A DNA stretch of 64,000 nt from Bacteroides sp. Marseille-P3684 (GTDB lineage Bacteria; Bacteroidota; Bacteroidia; Bacteroidales; Bacteroidaceae), in NCBI RefSeq assembly GCF_900291465.1, contig NZ_LT985808.1:1706408-1770407 (forward strand), read 5' to 3'. Each line of letters begins with the position of its first letter. Position 1 is the first letter of the stretch. Below are positions 35,067 through 43,269 of the stretch, piece by piece. Under the pieces are notes generated by a model that did not search any database, was not told the origin of the DNA, and saw only the letters and a program-made list of their open reading frames with translations. The translations under genes were made by a program, and so were the position numbers.

Positions 35067-35097
35067 TTTCGTTGGCTATATCACCTGATATTATATA

Positions 35098-36456
35098 TTA
35101 CTGTTTGATATTTGCTTCTTCCAGTCCATAGCCTTTCTTCTTGTCTTCAGCTTTCAACATCAGGGCAATGATGAGAGCCAGCACACCGAAGCAGGCAAAA
35201 ATGGTCATCGGGAGCGTGTAATCGTAGGCAGGTTGTCCCTCGCCGCTAAGTTTGCAATAGCGGTCGAGCACCCATCCGATGAGTGCAGGTACACCCATCA
35301 ATCCCCAGTTCTGTACCCAGAAGATAAGGGCGTATGCCGTTCCCAACTGTTTCTCCGGGATAATCTTGGGAACCGACGGCCACATGGCAGACGGAACCAG
35401 TGAGAACGCAATACCCAGCACAATCATGATGATGGTTGCGAACCACCAGTAGTTGAGCAGCGGAAGGGCGAACAACGCATGTACGCCGATGAGCATCACG
35501 GCACCAATCAGCATGATGGTGGCTCCCTTTCCGTGACGGTCATAGAGGTTGCCGAAGAACGGAGTGAGGAAGAGGGTACCCAACGGAAGAAGGCTCGGGA
35601 TGATGCCTGCCAGCTCGGGGTCTACCTCATATTTGTTCACCATCAGGTCGGTGGCATATTTCAGGAAGGGGAATACGGCAGAGTAGAACAACACGCAGAG
35701 CAGGGCGATGAGCCAGAAACCCTTGTTGCGTACAATCAGCATGATGTCACTCAGGCGGAAGGCGTCGTCGGCAGAAGCCTCGTCCTTGCCGATGGAAGCC
35801 TCCAGCTTGCGATCCATCAGGGTATAGATGAAGAAGGCAATCAGACCGATGCACAGCATGACAAGACACAGCAGGATGGGGGCTGAGATGCTTCCGCAGA
35901 AATTGGCAAAAGGCACGGTGACGGACATGGCAAGCATCGTTCCCAGACGGGCGGTAGCCATCTCCAGCCCCATGGCAAGTGCCATCTCATATCCCTTGAA
36001 CCACTTGACGATGATTTTCGACACCGTGATGCCGGCAATTTCCACACCGACACCGAAGATGGCATATCCCAACGCTGCGATGGCAACCTGTCCTTTCATG
36101 CCGGCAATGACTGTTCCTTCCAACGGAATGAGTCCCGACACGGCACCATATTTGATGGTACAGCCGATCACCATGAGGATGCAGGCACCCAGACCGGTGA
36201 AGCGGACTCCCATCTTGTCGAGGATGATACCGCCGAAGATGAGCATCAGCAGGAACACATTGAACCATCCGTATGCACTCGTGAAGATTCCGTAGTCCGT
36301 ACTGGTCCATAACAATTCTTTTTCAAGCATCGGCTTCAGGGGAGCCATCACGTCGGTCAGGAAATAACCGCACAACATCGTGAATGCAACGACCGCCAAT
36401 GCTGTCCAGCGGGCAGCCTTCGAGTCGCGCAACGTTTGGTGAATTTTTTCTGTCAT
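35098..36456 (-). CDS. MFS transporter (12 helices)
   Basis: A 452-residue major facilitator superfamily protein with twelve predicted helices. Features include the N-terminal LCGYFLTDVMAPLKPML segment, YGIFTSAYGWFNVFLLMLIFGG with GIILDKMGVR (the loop 2-3 D-(R/K)-x-G-x-R motif region), and FFGNLYDRHGKGA in the second half. The substrate cannot be read from the sequence. The layout resembles Bacteroidetes MFS proteins related to the MFSD1 group. Divergent from the DUF3332 gene. Confidence 0.85.
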   Translation of the reverse strand: MTEKIHQTLRDSKAARWTALAVVAFTMLCGYFLTDVMAPLKPMLEKELLWTSTDYGIFTSAYGWFNVFLLMLIFGGIILDKMGVRFTGLGACILMVIGCTIKYGAVSGLIPLEGTVIAGMKGQVAIAALGYAIFGVGVEIAGITVSKIIVKWFKGYEMALAMGLEMATARLGTMLAMSVTVPFANFCGSISAPILLCLVMLCIGLIAFFIYTLMDRKLEASIGKDEASADDAFRLSDIMLIVRNKGFWLIALLCVLFYSAVFPFLKYATDLMVNKYEVDPELAGIIPSLLPLGTLFLTPFFGNLYDRHGKGATIMLIGAVMLIGVHALFALPLLNYWWFATIIMIVLGIAFSLVPSAMWPSVPKIIPEKQLGTAYALIFWVQNWGLMGVPALIGWVLDRYCKLSGEGQPAYDYTLPMTIFACFGVLALIIALMLKAEDKKKGYGLEEANIKQ

Positions 36457-36496
36457 CTCTTTCTATTTAATAAATAAGGTTAGATTTATTGCGAGG

Positions 36497-36504
36497 CAAA
36501 TGTA
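36497..36504 (-). promoter_or_regulatory. Putative -7 element of the MFS gene
   Basis: TACATTTG on the minus strand, 41 bp upstream of the start, with TTGG about 18 bp further upstream. Confidence 0.45.
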
Positions 36505-36696
36505 CGATTATTCTATCTATAACCAATGAAAGAATGTTGCAAAATGCAGGGCAATTTGTCATTTAGTGTAAGTAAAACATGTTATAAAACAGGTTTTAGT
36601 CATAATAAGGCTAAAATTGCTAGCAATAATTCCGAGATTTCAGAATAAAGTCCTACTTTTACTGACACATATTTCACCTAACAAAAACCAACTATT

Positions 36697-37245
36697 ATGA
36701 AAGGAATCAGAACATCTATCGTTTGCTGTGCCCTTGCCGGGGCAACGCTGACATCATGCATCGGTTCGTATGCCTTATTTAATAAAGTACGCGGATGGAA
36801 CGAACAGGCTACCGGCAACAAGTTCCTGAACGAGCTGATCCACATCGGATTGTGGATTGTCCCTGTCTATGAGGTTACTTTCCTGGCAGACATTCTTGTG
36901 TTGAACTCCGTTGAGTTCTGGAGTGGTACGAACCCGATTGCCGCAGGTACGGTGAAAGAGGTGAATACCGAGAACGGCAAGTTCCTGGTGACTACCACCA
37001 AGGACGGTTACTCCATCGAGAAAGAAGGTGAAAGCACTCCCGTGGAACTCCGTTTCAACCAGGAAGAGCAGAGCTGGAACGTGGTATGCGACGGCAAGAG
37101 CTATGAAATCATGAAGCTCTGTAACGACGGGACGGTCGACCTGAACATGCAGAACGGACAATACATCAATGTCACTCCCGATGCACAAGGTGTGAGCGCA
37201 GCCCGCGACGCCATCATGGGTGCCACTTACTATGCGGCACGCTGA
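36697..37245 (+). CDS. DUF3332 family lipoprotein
   Basis: A 182-residue protein with a lipobox at Cys21 (LTSC), then IGSYALFNKVRGWNEQATGNKFLNEL and a hydrophobic stretch (IGLWIVPVYEVTFLADILVLNSVEFWSG shown in part: VYEVTFLADILVLN). These are typical of DUF3332 proteins of Bacteroidetes and Vibrio. The rest is a small beta-rich domain. Function unknown. It is single, with its own terminator downstream. Confidence 0.8.
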   Translation: MKGIRTSIVCCALAGATLTSCIGSYALFNKVRGWNEQATGNKFLNELIHIGLWIVPVYEVTFLADILVLNSVEFWSGTNPIAAGTVKEVNTENGKFLVTTTKDGYSIEKEGESTPVELRFNQEEQSWNVVCDGKSYEIMKLCNDGTVDLNMQNGQYINVTPDAQGVSAARDAIMGATYYAAR

Positions 37246-37278
37246 CCGTCGGCAGACCATTGATTTTGCATAACACAG

Positions 37279-37307
37279 AGGCACGAGGTATCTTCGTGCC
37301 TTTTTGT
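37279..37307 (+). terminator. Rho-independent terminator after the DUF3332 gene
   Basis: AGGCACGA and TCGTGCCT form an 8-bp stem followed by TTTTGTTT. Confidence 0.85.
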
Positions 37308-37326
37308 TTAATCTTCCGGATTGAAT

Positions 37327-37357
37327 TTTGACAGATAGGCGAAAAAGCGTAATTTTG
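37327..37357 (+). promoter_or_regulatory. Promoter of adk
   Basis: TTTG (37327-37330), 19-bp spacer and TAATTTTG (37350-37357): a full match to the Bacteroidetes TTTG-N19-TAnnTTTG consensus, 26 bp before the adk ATG. Confidence 0.75.
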
Positions 37358-37383
37358 CACGTCATTTTATTAAAACGAGAATC

Positions 37384-37953
37384 ATGTTGAACATTGTTAT
37401 TTTTGGCGCTCCGGGGTCAGGAAAAGGCACCCAAAGCGAGCGTATTGTAGCAAAATTCGGTATTAATCACATTTCTACCGGTGATGTGCTCCGCGCTGAA
37501 ATCAAGAACGGAACGGAGCTGGGAAAGACAGCCAAAGGATATATCGACCAGGGACAGCTCATCCCCGACTCGCTGATGATTGACATCCTGGCAAGTGTCT
37601 TCGATTCGTTCAAGGACAGCAAAGGCGTCATCTTCGACGGTTTCCCCCGTACCATTGCACAGGCAGAAGCACTGAAAACTATGCTGAAAGAGAGAGGACA
37701 GGAAGTGTCTCTGATGCTCGACCTGGAAGTGCCCGAAGACGAGCTGATGACCCGTCTCATCAAGCGCGGACAGGAATGCGGACGTGCAGACGACAACGAA
37801 GAGACCATCAAGAAGCGTCTCGTGGTCTACCATTCACAGACCGCTCCGCTTATCGACTGGTATAAGAAGGAAGGCAAGTATCACCACATCAATGGTGTAG
37901 GAACAATGGAAGGCATCTTTGCCGATATTGTTGCCGCTATCGAAAAATTGTAA
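37384..37953 (+). CDS. adk: Adenylate kinase
   Basis: A 189-residue adenylate kinase that interconverts ATP+AMP and 2 ADP in the cytoplasm. The P-loop GAPGSGKGT lies at residues 8-16, the AMP-binding STGDVLRAEI follows, and GFPRTIAQAEAL and the LID segment (LIKRGQECGRADDNEETIKKRL) are present. The LID is the short type without the zinc-binding cysteine quartet. It sits 134 bp upstream of obg, in the adk-obg-pgeF order seen in many Bacteroidetes. Confidence 0.97.
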   Translation: MLNIVIFGAPGSGKGTQSERIVAKFGINHISTGDVLRAEIKNGTELGKTAKGYIDQGQLIPDSLMIDILASVFDSFKDSKGVIFDGFPRTIAQAEALKTMLKERGQEVSLMLDLEVPEDELMTRLIKRGQECGRADDNEETIKKRLVVYHSQTAPLIDWYKKEGKYHHINGVGTMEGIFADIVAAIEKL

Positions 37954-38087
37954 GCAAACTATAAAATCAGGAGGCGCAGGTTTCGCAAATGACATGAATT
38001 TGCGTAATTTGCGCTTCCTTTGTAAAGGCGCACGGGGCGTCGGCTGACATCCCGAAGCCTGCAGATTACCAATACAAACTTTTGAAT

Positions 38088-39263
38088 ATGGCAGAATCGA
38101 ACTTTGTAGACTACGTGAAAATCTATTGCCGCTCCGGTAAGGGCGGACGAGGCTCGGCACACTTGCGCCGGGAGAAATACATCCCCAACGGAGGTCCCGA
38201 CGGAGGGGACGGTGGACGGGGCGGTCATGTGATTTTGCGCGGTAACCGCAACTACTGGACCCTGCTCCACTTGAAGTATGACCGCCATGTGTTTGCCGGT
38301 CATGGAGGCAACGGGTCACGCAACCGCAGCTTCGGCAAGGACGGAGAGGACAAGGTAATCGAGGTTCCCTGCGGAACAGTGGTCTACAATGCCGAGACCG
38401 GCGAGTATGTGTGCGACATCACCGAGCATGGTCAGGAGGTCATTCTGCTCAAGGGCGGACGTGGAGGCTTGGGTAACTGGCATTTCAAGACTGCCACCCG
38501 TCAGGCTCCCCGTTTTGCACAGCCCGGTGAACCGATGCAGGAGATGACCGTCATCCTGGAGCTGAAGTTGCTTGCCGATGTCGGTCTGGTGGGATTCCCC
38601 AATGCCGGTAAGTCGACGTTGCTGTCGGTCGTTTCATCGGCTCGTCCGAAGATAGCCAATTACCCTTTTACCACCCTGGAGCCGAATCTCGGCATTGTAT
38701 CCTACCATGAAGGGAAGTCGTTCGTCATGGCGGACATCCCCGGCATCATCGAGGGAGCCAGTGAGGGAAAGGGACTGGGATTGCGCTTCCTGCGTCACAT
38801 CGAGCGCAACTCGTTGTTGTTGTTCATGGTTCCCGGCGATACGGACGACATCCGCAAGGAGTATGAAATTCTGCTCAACGAGCTTGCCACGTTCAATCCC
38901 GAGATGCTCGACAAGCAACGGGTGCTTGCCATCACCAAGTGTGACATGCTCGATGAAGAGCTGATGGAGATGCTGGCGGAGAACCTGCCGGAGAATGTAC
39001 CCCATGTGTTCATTTCCTCTCTGACCGGCATGGGCATCAGTCAGCTGAAGGATATCCTCTGGACCGAGCTGAACAGCGAAAGCAACAAGTTGGAGGCGGT
39101 TGCCGGCGAACGCATCGTGCACCGCAACAAGGACGTCCGTCTCCTCCAAAGCGAACTGCAAGCCATGGGTGAGGACGAAGACATCACCTATGTCGATGAA
39201 GAAGAGGTGGAGGACCTCGAAGACTATGAATACGAAGAAGACTGGGATGACGAGAAACAATGA
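38088..39263 (+). CDS. obg: Obg/CgtA GTPase
   Basis: A 391-residue GTPase of ribosome assembly. ATG 38088 ([13 protein letters not shown]) is chosen over TTG 38082. The glycine-rich Obg fold is at 1-158 ([18 protein letters not shown]), and the G domain has GFPNAGKST at 169-177, [16 protein letters not shown] and TKCDML. The C-terminal tail is very acidic ([20 protein letters not shown]). Its stop overlaps the next start (ATGA), so it is translationally coupled with pgeF. Confidence 0.97.
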   Translation: MAESNFVDYVKIYCRSGKGGRGSAHLRREKYIPNGGPDGGDGGRGGHVILRGNRNYWTLLHLKYDRHVFAGHGGNGSRNRSFGKDGEDKVIEVPCGTVVYNAETGEYVCDITEHGQEVILLKGGRGGLGNWHFKTATRQAPRFAQPGEPMQEMTVILELKLLADVGLVGFPNAGKSTLLSVVSSARPKIANYPFTTLEPNLGIVSYHEGKSFVMADIPGIIEGASEGKGLGLRFLRHIERNSLLLFMVPGDTDDIRKEYEILLNELATFNPEMLDKQRVLAITKCDMLDEELMEMLAENLPENVPHVFISSLTGMGISQLKDILWTELNSESNKLEAVAGERIVHRNKDVRLLQSELQAMGEDEDITYVDEEEVEDLEDYEYEEDWDDEKQ

Positions 39264-40072
39264 GCCGTTTGTCTGCAAATAAGGAACTGCTGGAGTATGA
39301 GCTTTTCAGCCGGCAAGCCGGTGTGACAGCCTTCTCGACCACACGCAGGGGTGGTTGCAGCGAGGGAAAGTATGCCTCGTTCAACTGTTCTCCTTATTGT
39401 GGAGACGACCCCATGTCCGTCTGTCAGAACCTGCAACATCTGTCGACACTCCTGCCTGTGATTCCCCTGGACTGGGTCATCCCCCATCAGGTGCACGGGA
39501 CGCAGGTCCTGTCCGTCGGTGATGATTACATCAATGCGCCGTCGGTGAAACGTCGCGAGATGCTCGAAGGGGTGGATGCCCTGGTGACCGACCGGCATGG
39601 CTTCTGTCTGTGTGTTTCGACAGCAGACTGCATTCCGCTCATTTTCCATGATTCCTGCCGGAATGTCGTGGCAGTGGCACATGCCGGATGGCGAGGCACT
39701 GTCGGACGCATTGCCGGGAAGACACTCGACTGCATGAGTCGTATGTATGGTTCCCGTCCGTCGGATGTGTCGGTTGCCATCGGACCGGGCATTTCCCTCG
39801 AAGCTTTCGAAGTGGGGGTGGAAGTCTATGAGGCATTCCGTGAGGCAGGCTTCCCGATGGAGAAGATTGCGCGCTGGTACCGTCCGTCGTCGCGTTGGCA
39901 CATCGACCTGTGGATGGCGAACTACTGGCAGCTGCTGGAAGTAGGCATCCCGAAGGAGCAGATCGAGTGTTCCGGTGTGTGCACCTATCTGCAGTGTGAC
40001 GACTTCTTCTCCGCACGTCGGCTGGGCATTCACAGCGGACGCATGCTCTCCGGCATCATGTTGCTGGACTGA
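39260..40072 (+). CDS. pgeF: Peptidoglycan editing factor PgeF (YfiH/laccase-domain family)
   Basis: A 270-residue protein of the polyphenol-oxidase-like family now called PgeF, a purine nucleosidase/phosphorylase-like or L-Ser-peptidoglycan-editing enzyme depending on the organism. Metal-ligand motifs are [21 protein letters not shown] and [15 protein letters not shown], plus [14 protein letters not shown] at the C-terminus. Four-base overlap with obg. Confidence 0.9.
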   Translation: MSRLSANKELLEYELFSRQAGVTAFSTTRRGGCSEGKYASFNCSPYCGDDPMSVCQNLQHLSTLLPVIPLDWVIPHQVHGTQVLSVGDDYINAPSVKRREMLEGVDALVTDRHGFCLCVSTADCIPLIFHDSCRNVVAVAHAGWRGTVGRIAGKTLDCMSRMYGSRPSDVSVAIGPGISLEAFEVGVEVYEAFREAGFPMEKIARWYRPSSRWHIDLWMANYWQLLEVGIPKEQIECSGVCTYLQCDDFFSARRLGIHSGRMLSGIMLLD

Positions 40073-40113
40073 GCGTTTACTTGTCAACTGAAACCATTAA
40101 ATACCCCTATCGC

Positions 40114-40296
40114 ATGAGTATAGAACAAGCAATGACTGAAGGCATCGTGTTCCGTGGTGCCCCGAAGGCGAAGACCGAAAAGACCGGTGTGAAGACCAAG
40201 GCCAAGAAGAAGGCGTATGTCACTGGCGCACATGGTTCGGGTTCCGCCAAGATGAAGGCTGAATACCGTCGGCGGCGTGCAAACCGTCACCGGTAA
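40114..40296 (+). CDS. Small very basic protein, 60 aa
   Basis: ATG 40114 gives a 60-residue product: a short N-terminal segment (MSIEQAMTEGIVFRGAP), then a Lys-rich stretch (KTGVKTKAKKKAYVTGAHG) and an Arg-rich end (AEYRRRRANRHR). A TTG at 40081 would add 11 residues. It lies 41 bp after pgeF and before the shared terminator, probably on the obg-pgeF transcript. The charge suggests nucleic-acid or ribosome binding. I do not recognise a family. Confidence 0.55.
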   Translation: MSIEQAMTEGIVFRGAPKAKTEKTGVKTKAKKKAYVTGAHGSGSAKMKAEYRRRRANRHR

Positions 40297-40326
40297 TTCC
40301 TGTGCGGCTGAGCGCAGAGAGACTGC

Positions 40327-40402
40327 ATACGACAAGAGGCACGAAGACACGGAGTAGCGGGTGAGGTCCCGTCTTCCGATGGCTTCGTGCCTCTTGTCGT
40401 AT
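40327..40402. terminator. Bidirectional terminator between the small basic protein and uvrA
   Basis: A perfect 20-bp stem (40327-40346 with 40383-40402; ATACGACAAGAGGCACGAAG and complement) with a 36-base loop, between convergent genes. The GGCACGAAGACAC motif is shared with the terminator at 24191. Confidence 0.8.
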
Positions 40403-40421
40403 ATGCTCCCGTTCCGTGACG

Positions 40422-43211
40422 TCAGGCAGACGGGGCCTGGTGAAGACCTGTTTCCAGTTTCTCACGCAGGAACTGTCCGGTGTAGGATGCCGCACAGGCA
40501 GCCACTTCCTCGGGAGTTCCTGCTACGACCAGATTGCCTCCCCGACTTCCACCTTCCGGTCCGAGGTCAATCACATGGTCGGCACACTTCACCACGTCGA
40601 GGTTGTGCTCGATGATGACAACCGTATGTCCGCGGTTGATGAGCGCATCGAATGCCTCAAGCAGCTTCCGTATGTCGTGGAAGTGGAGTCCGGTGGTCGG
40701 CTCGTCGAAGATGAAGATGGTGGGAGATGCCTTCTCGATGCTGAGGAAGTAGGCAAGCTTCACGCGTTGGTTCTCACCACCCGATAGGGTCGACGATGAC
40801 TGTCCCAGCTTGATGTATCCCAGTCCTACCGACTGCAGGGGGAGGAGTTTCTTCACGATGCGTGTCTGTTTGTGGAGCGTGAAGAACTCGATGGCTTCGT
40901 TGACCGTCATCTCCAGGATGTCGTAGATGTTGCGGTCGTGGTATTTCACTTCCAGCACTTCTTTCTTGAAACGTTTGCCGTGGCACGATTCGCACTCCAG
41001 CACCAGGTCCGCCATGAACTGCATCTCCACGGTGACCGTCCCTTCCCCCTTGCACTCCTCGCAACGTCCGCCGTCGGTGTTGAACGAGAAATAGCCGGCA
41101 CTGTAGCCCATCTGTTTGGCAAGCGCCTGGTCGGCGAAGAGCTTGCGTATCTCGTCATACGCCTTGATGTACGTCACGGGATTGCTCCGTGAAGATTTGC
41201 CGATGGGGTTCTGGTCTACGAACTCGATGTTGCTCACCATTTTCACGTCTCCCTCCAGCGAGATGTGTTCACCCGGACGCTCTGATGACTCGTCGTAGAT
41301 GCGCTTCAAGGCACGGTAGAAGATGTTGCGCACCAGGGTCGACTTGCCCGAGCCGCTGACACCGGTGACGACTGTCATCACGTTGAGAGGGAACTTGACG
41401 TCGATGCCGCGCAGGTTGTTTTCGCGTGCGCCCTTCACCTCGATGTAGTTGTTCCACGGACGGTGGCTGTGGGGGAGGGCAATCTCCTCTTCTCCCAGCA
41501 GGTAGCGGACGGTGTAGCTTTGGCTGCCGGGCTTCAGGTTATGCATGTCGCCCTCGTAGACCACTTCGCCTCCCAGTCGTCCGGCACGGGGACCTATGTC
41601 GATGATGTAGTCGGCGGCACGGATGATTTCCTCGTCATGTTCCACCACTACGACCGTGTTGCCCAACTGTTGCAGCTGGCGGAGCACCTTGATGAGTCGG
41701 TCGGTGTCGCGGCTGTGCAGACCGATGCTCGGTTCGTCGAGGATGTAGAGCGAGCCGACCAGGCTGCTGCCCAATGACGTGGCGAGGTTGATGCGTTGGC
41801 TTTCTCCACCCGAGAGCGTGTTGCTGGTACGGTTCAGGGTGAGATAGCCCAGTCCGACATCGAGCAGGAACTGGAGCCGGTTGTTGATTTCCGTGAGGAT
41901 GCGGCGTGCCACGATGATGTCGTGTTCGTCGAGCTGCAAATGGGCGAAGAAGTCCTTCAGGTCCGTGATGGAGAGGTCCACCAGCTGGGAGATGGAACGT
42001 CCGCCCAACTTCACATAGCCCGCTTCGGGCTTGAGACGTGTCCCGTGACAGGCAGGACAGGTCGTCTTGCCGCGGTAACGTGCGAGCATGACACGGTACT
42101 GTATCTTGTACTGGTTCTCCTCCAGCATCTTGAAGAACGAGTCGATGCAGATTTTGTCGCGGTCGCCGTGCCAGAGGTAGTCACGCTGTGCCTGCGTCAG
42201 GTCGTAGTAGGGAGTGAAGATGGGGAAGTCCACCTTCGCAGCCTGACGGATGAAGGCGTCGCGCCATTCGCCCATCTTCTCTCCACGCCAACATACCACA
42301 GCCCCGTCGTAGACACTCAGGGCGCGGTTGGGGACGACGAGGCTTTCGTCGATGCCGATGACCTTGCCGAATCCCTCACACACGGGGCATGCACCCAGCG
42401 GCGAGTTGAACGAGAACATCTGGTCGGTCGGTTCCTCGAAGGTCATGCCGTCAGCTTCAAAACGTTTGGAGAATGTATGGATGATTTGCGAAGGGTAGAA
42501 ACGCAGCATGCACGTGCCGTCGCCCTCATAGAAAGCGGTTTCGGCAGAGTCGATGAGGCGGCTGATGCTGTCCTTGCTGTCGTCGCAGGTCATGCGGTCG
42601 ATGAGCAGGTTGACGGTGTCGCCCTTACGCGGCTGATAGTCTTCGATGCGGACAATCTCGCCGTTGACCTCGATGCGGGCAAATCCCTGTTTCAAGTCGA
42701 TGTCGAGCTGTTCCTCCAACGTCCGTCCGTCACGCAGACAGAGCGGGGCAAGCACGGTGTAGCGTGTTCCTTTGGAATACGACTTCATGCATTCCACCAC
42801 ATCCTCGGTCGTGTGCTTCTTCACCAGTTGTCCGCTGATGGGGGAGTAGGTCTTGCCCACACGGGCATAGAGCAGGCGGAGGTATTCGTAGATTTCCGTC
42901 GAAGTGCCGACTGTGGAACGGGGGTTGCGGCTGTTCACCTTCTGCTCGATGGCGATGGCAGGCGGAATGCCTTTGATGAAGTCACATTCCGGCTTGCTCA
43001 TTCGTCCGAGAAACTGCCGGGCGTAGGCGGAAAGGCTCTCCACATAGCGGCGCTGCCCTTCGGCATATAGGGTGTCAAAGGCGAGCGACGACTTGCCCGA
43101 ACCGGAGAGTCCGGTGATGACCACCAGCTTGTTGCGGGGAATCTTGACGTCGATGTTCTTCAGGTTGTTGACCCGTGCACCTTTGATCTCAATGTAGTTG
43201 CTGTCTGCCAT
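40422..43211 (-). CDS. uvrA: Excinuclease ABC subunit A
   Basis: A 929-residue UvrA, the damage-sensing ATPase of nucleotide excision repair. It has two ABC modules: Walker [10 protein letters not shown] at about 34-42 and GVSGSGKST at about 640, with ABC signatures [13 protein letters not shown] and [13 protein letters not shown]. Zinc-finger cysteines lie at [19 protein letters not shown] and [15 protein letters not shown] with CESCHGKRF. Full length for the family. Convergent with the small basic protein gene. Confidence 0.97.
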   Translation of the reverse strand: MADSNYIEIKGARVNNLKNIDVKIPRNKLVVITGLSGSGKSSLAFDTLYAEGQRRYVESLSAYARQFLGRMSKPECDFIKGIPPAIAIEQKVNSRNPRSTVGTSTEIYEYLRLLYARVGKTYSPISGQLVKKHTTEDVVECMKSYSKGTRYTVLAPLCLRDGRTLEEQLDIDLKQGFARIEVNGEIVRIEDYQPRKGDTVNLLIDRMTCDDSKDSISRLIDSAETAFYEGDGTCMLRFYPSQIIHTFSKRFEADGMTFEEPTDQMFSFNSPLGACPVCEGFGKVIGIDESLVVPNRALSVYDGAVVCWRGEKMGEWRDAFIRQAAKVDFPIFTPYYDLTQAQRDYLWHGDRDKICIDSFFKMLEENQYKIQYRVMLARYRGKTTCPACHGTRLKPEAGYVKLGGRSISQLVDLSITDLKDFFAHLQLDEHDIIVARRILTEINNRLQFLLDVGLGYLTLNRTSNTLSGGESQRINLATSLGSSLVGSLYILDEPSIGLHSRDTDRLIKVLRQLQQLGNTVVVVEHDEEIIRAADYIIDIGPRAGRLGGEVVYEGDMHNLKPGSQSYTVRYLLGEEEIALPHSHRPWNNYIEVKGARENNLRGIDVKFPLNVMTVVTGVSGSGKSTLVRNIFYRALKRIYDESSERPGEHISLEGDVKMVSNIEFVDQNPIGKSSRSNPVTYIKAYDEIRKLFADQALAKQMGYSAGYFSFNTDGGRCEECKGEGTVTVEMQFMADLVLECESCHGKRFKKEVLEVKYHDRNIYDILEMTVNEAIEFFTLHKQTRIVKKLLPLQSVGLGYIKLGQSSSTLSGGENQRVKLAYFLSIEKASPTIFIFDEPTTGLHFHDIRKLLEAFDALINRGHTVVIIEHNLDVVKCADHVIDLGPEGGSRGGNLVVAGTPEEVAACAASYTGQFLREKLETGLHQAPSA

Positions 43212-43242
43212 AGTAATCTTTGTTGTTTACTGAACCAAGCAA

Positions 43243-43250
43243 CAAAGATA
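43243..43250 (-). promoter_or_regulatory. Putative -7 element of uvrA
   Basis: TATCTTTG on the minus strand, 32 bp upstream of the uvrA start. The upstream -33 region overlaps the end of the neighbouring gene and is not a clear match. Confidence 0.5.
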
Positions 43251-43269
43251 GTTCATTTCAGCCGACCTT

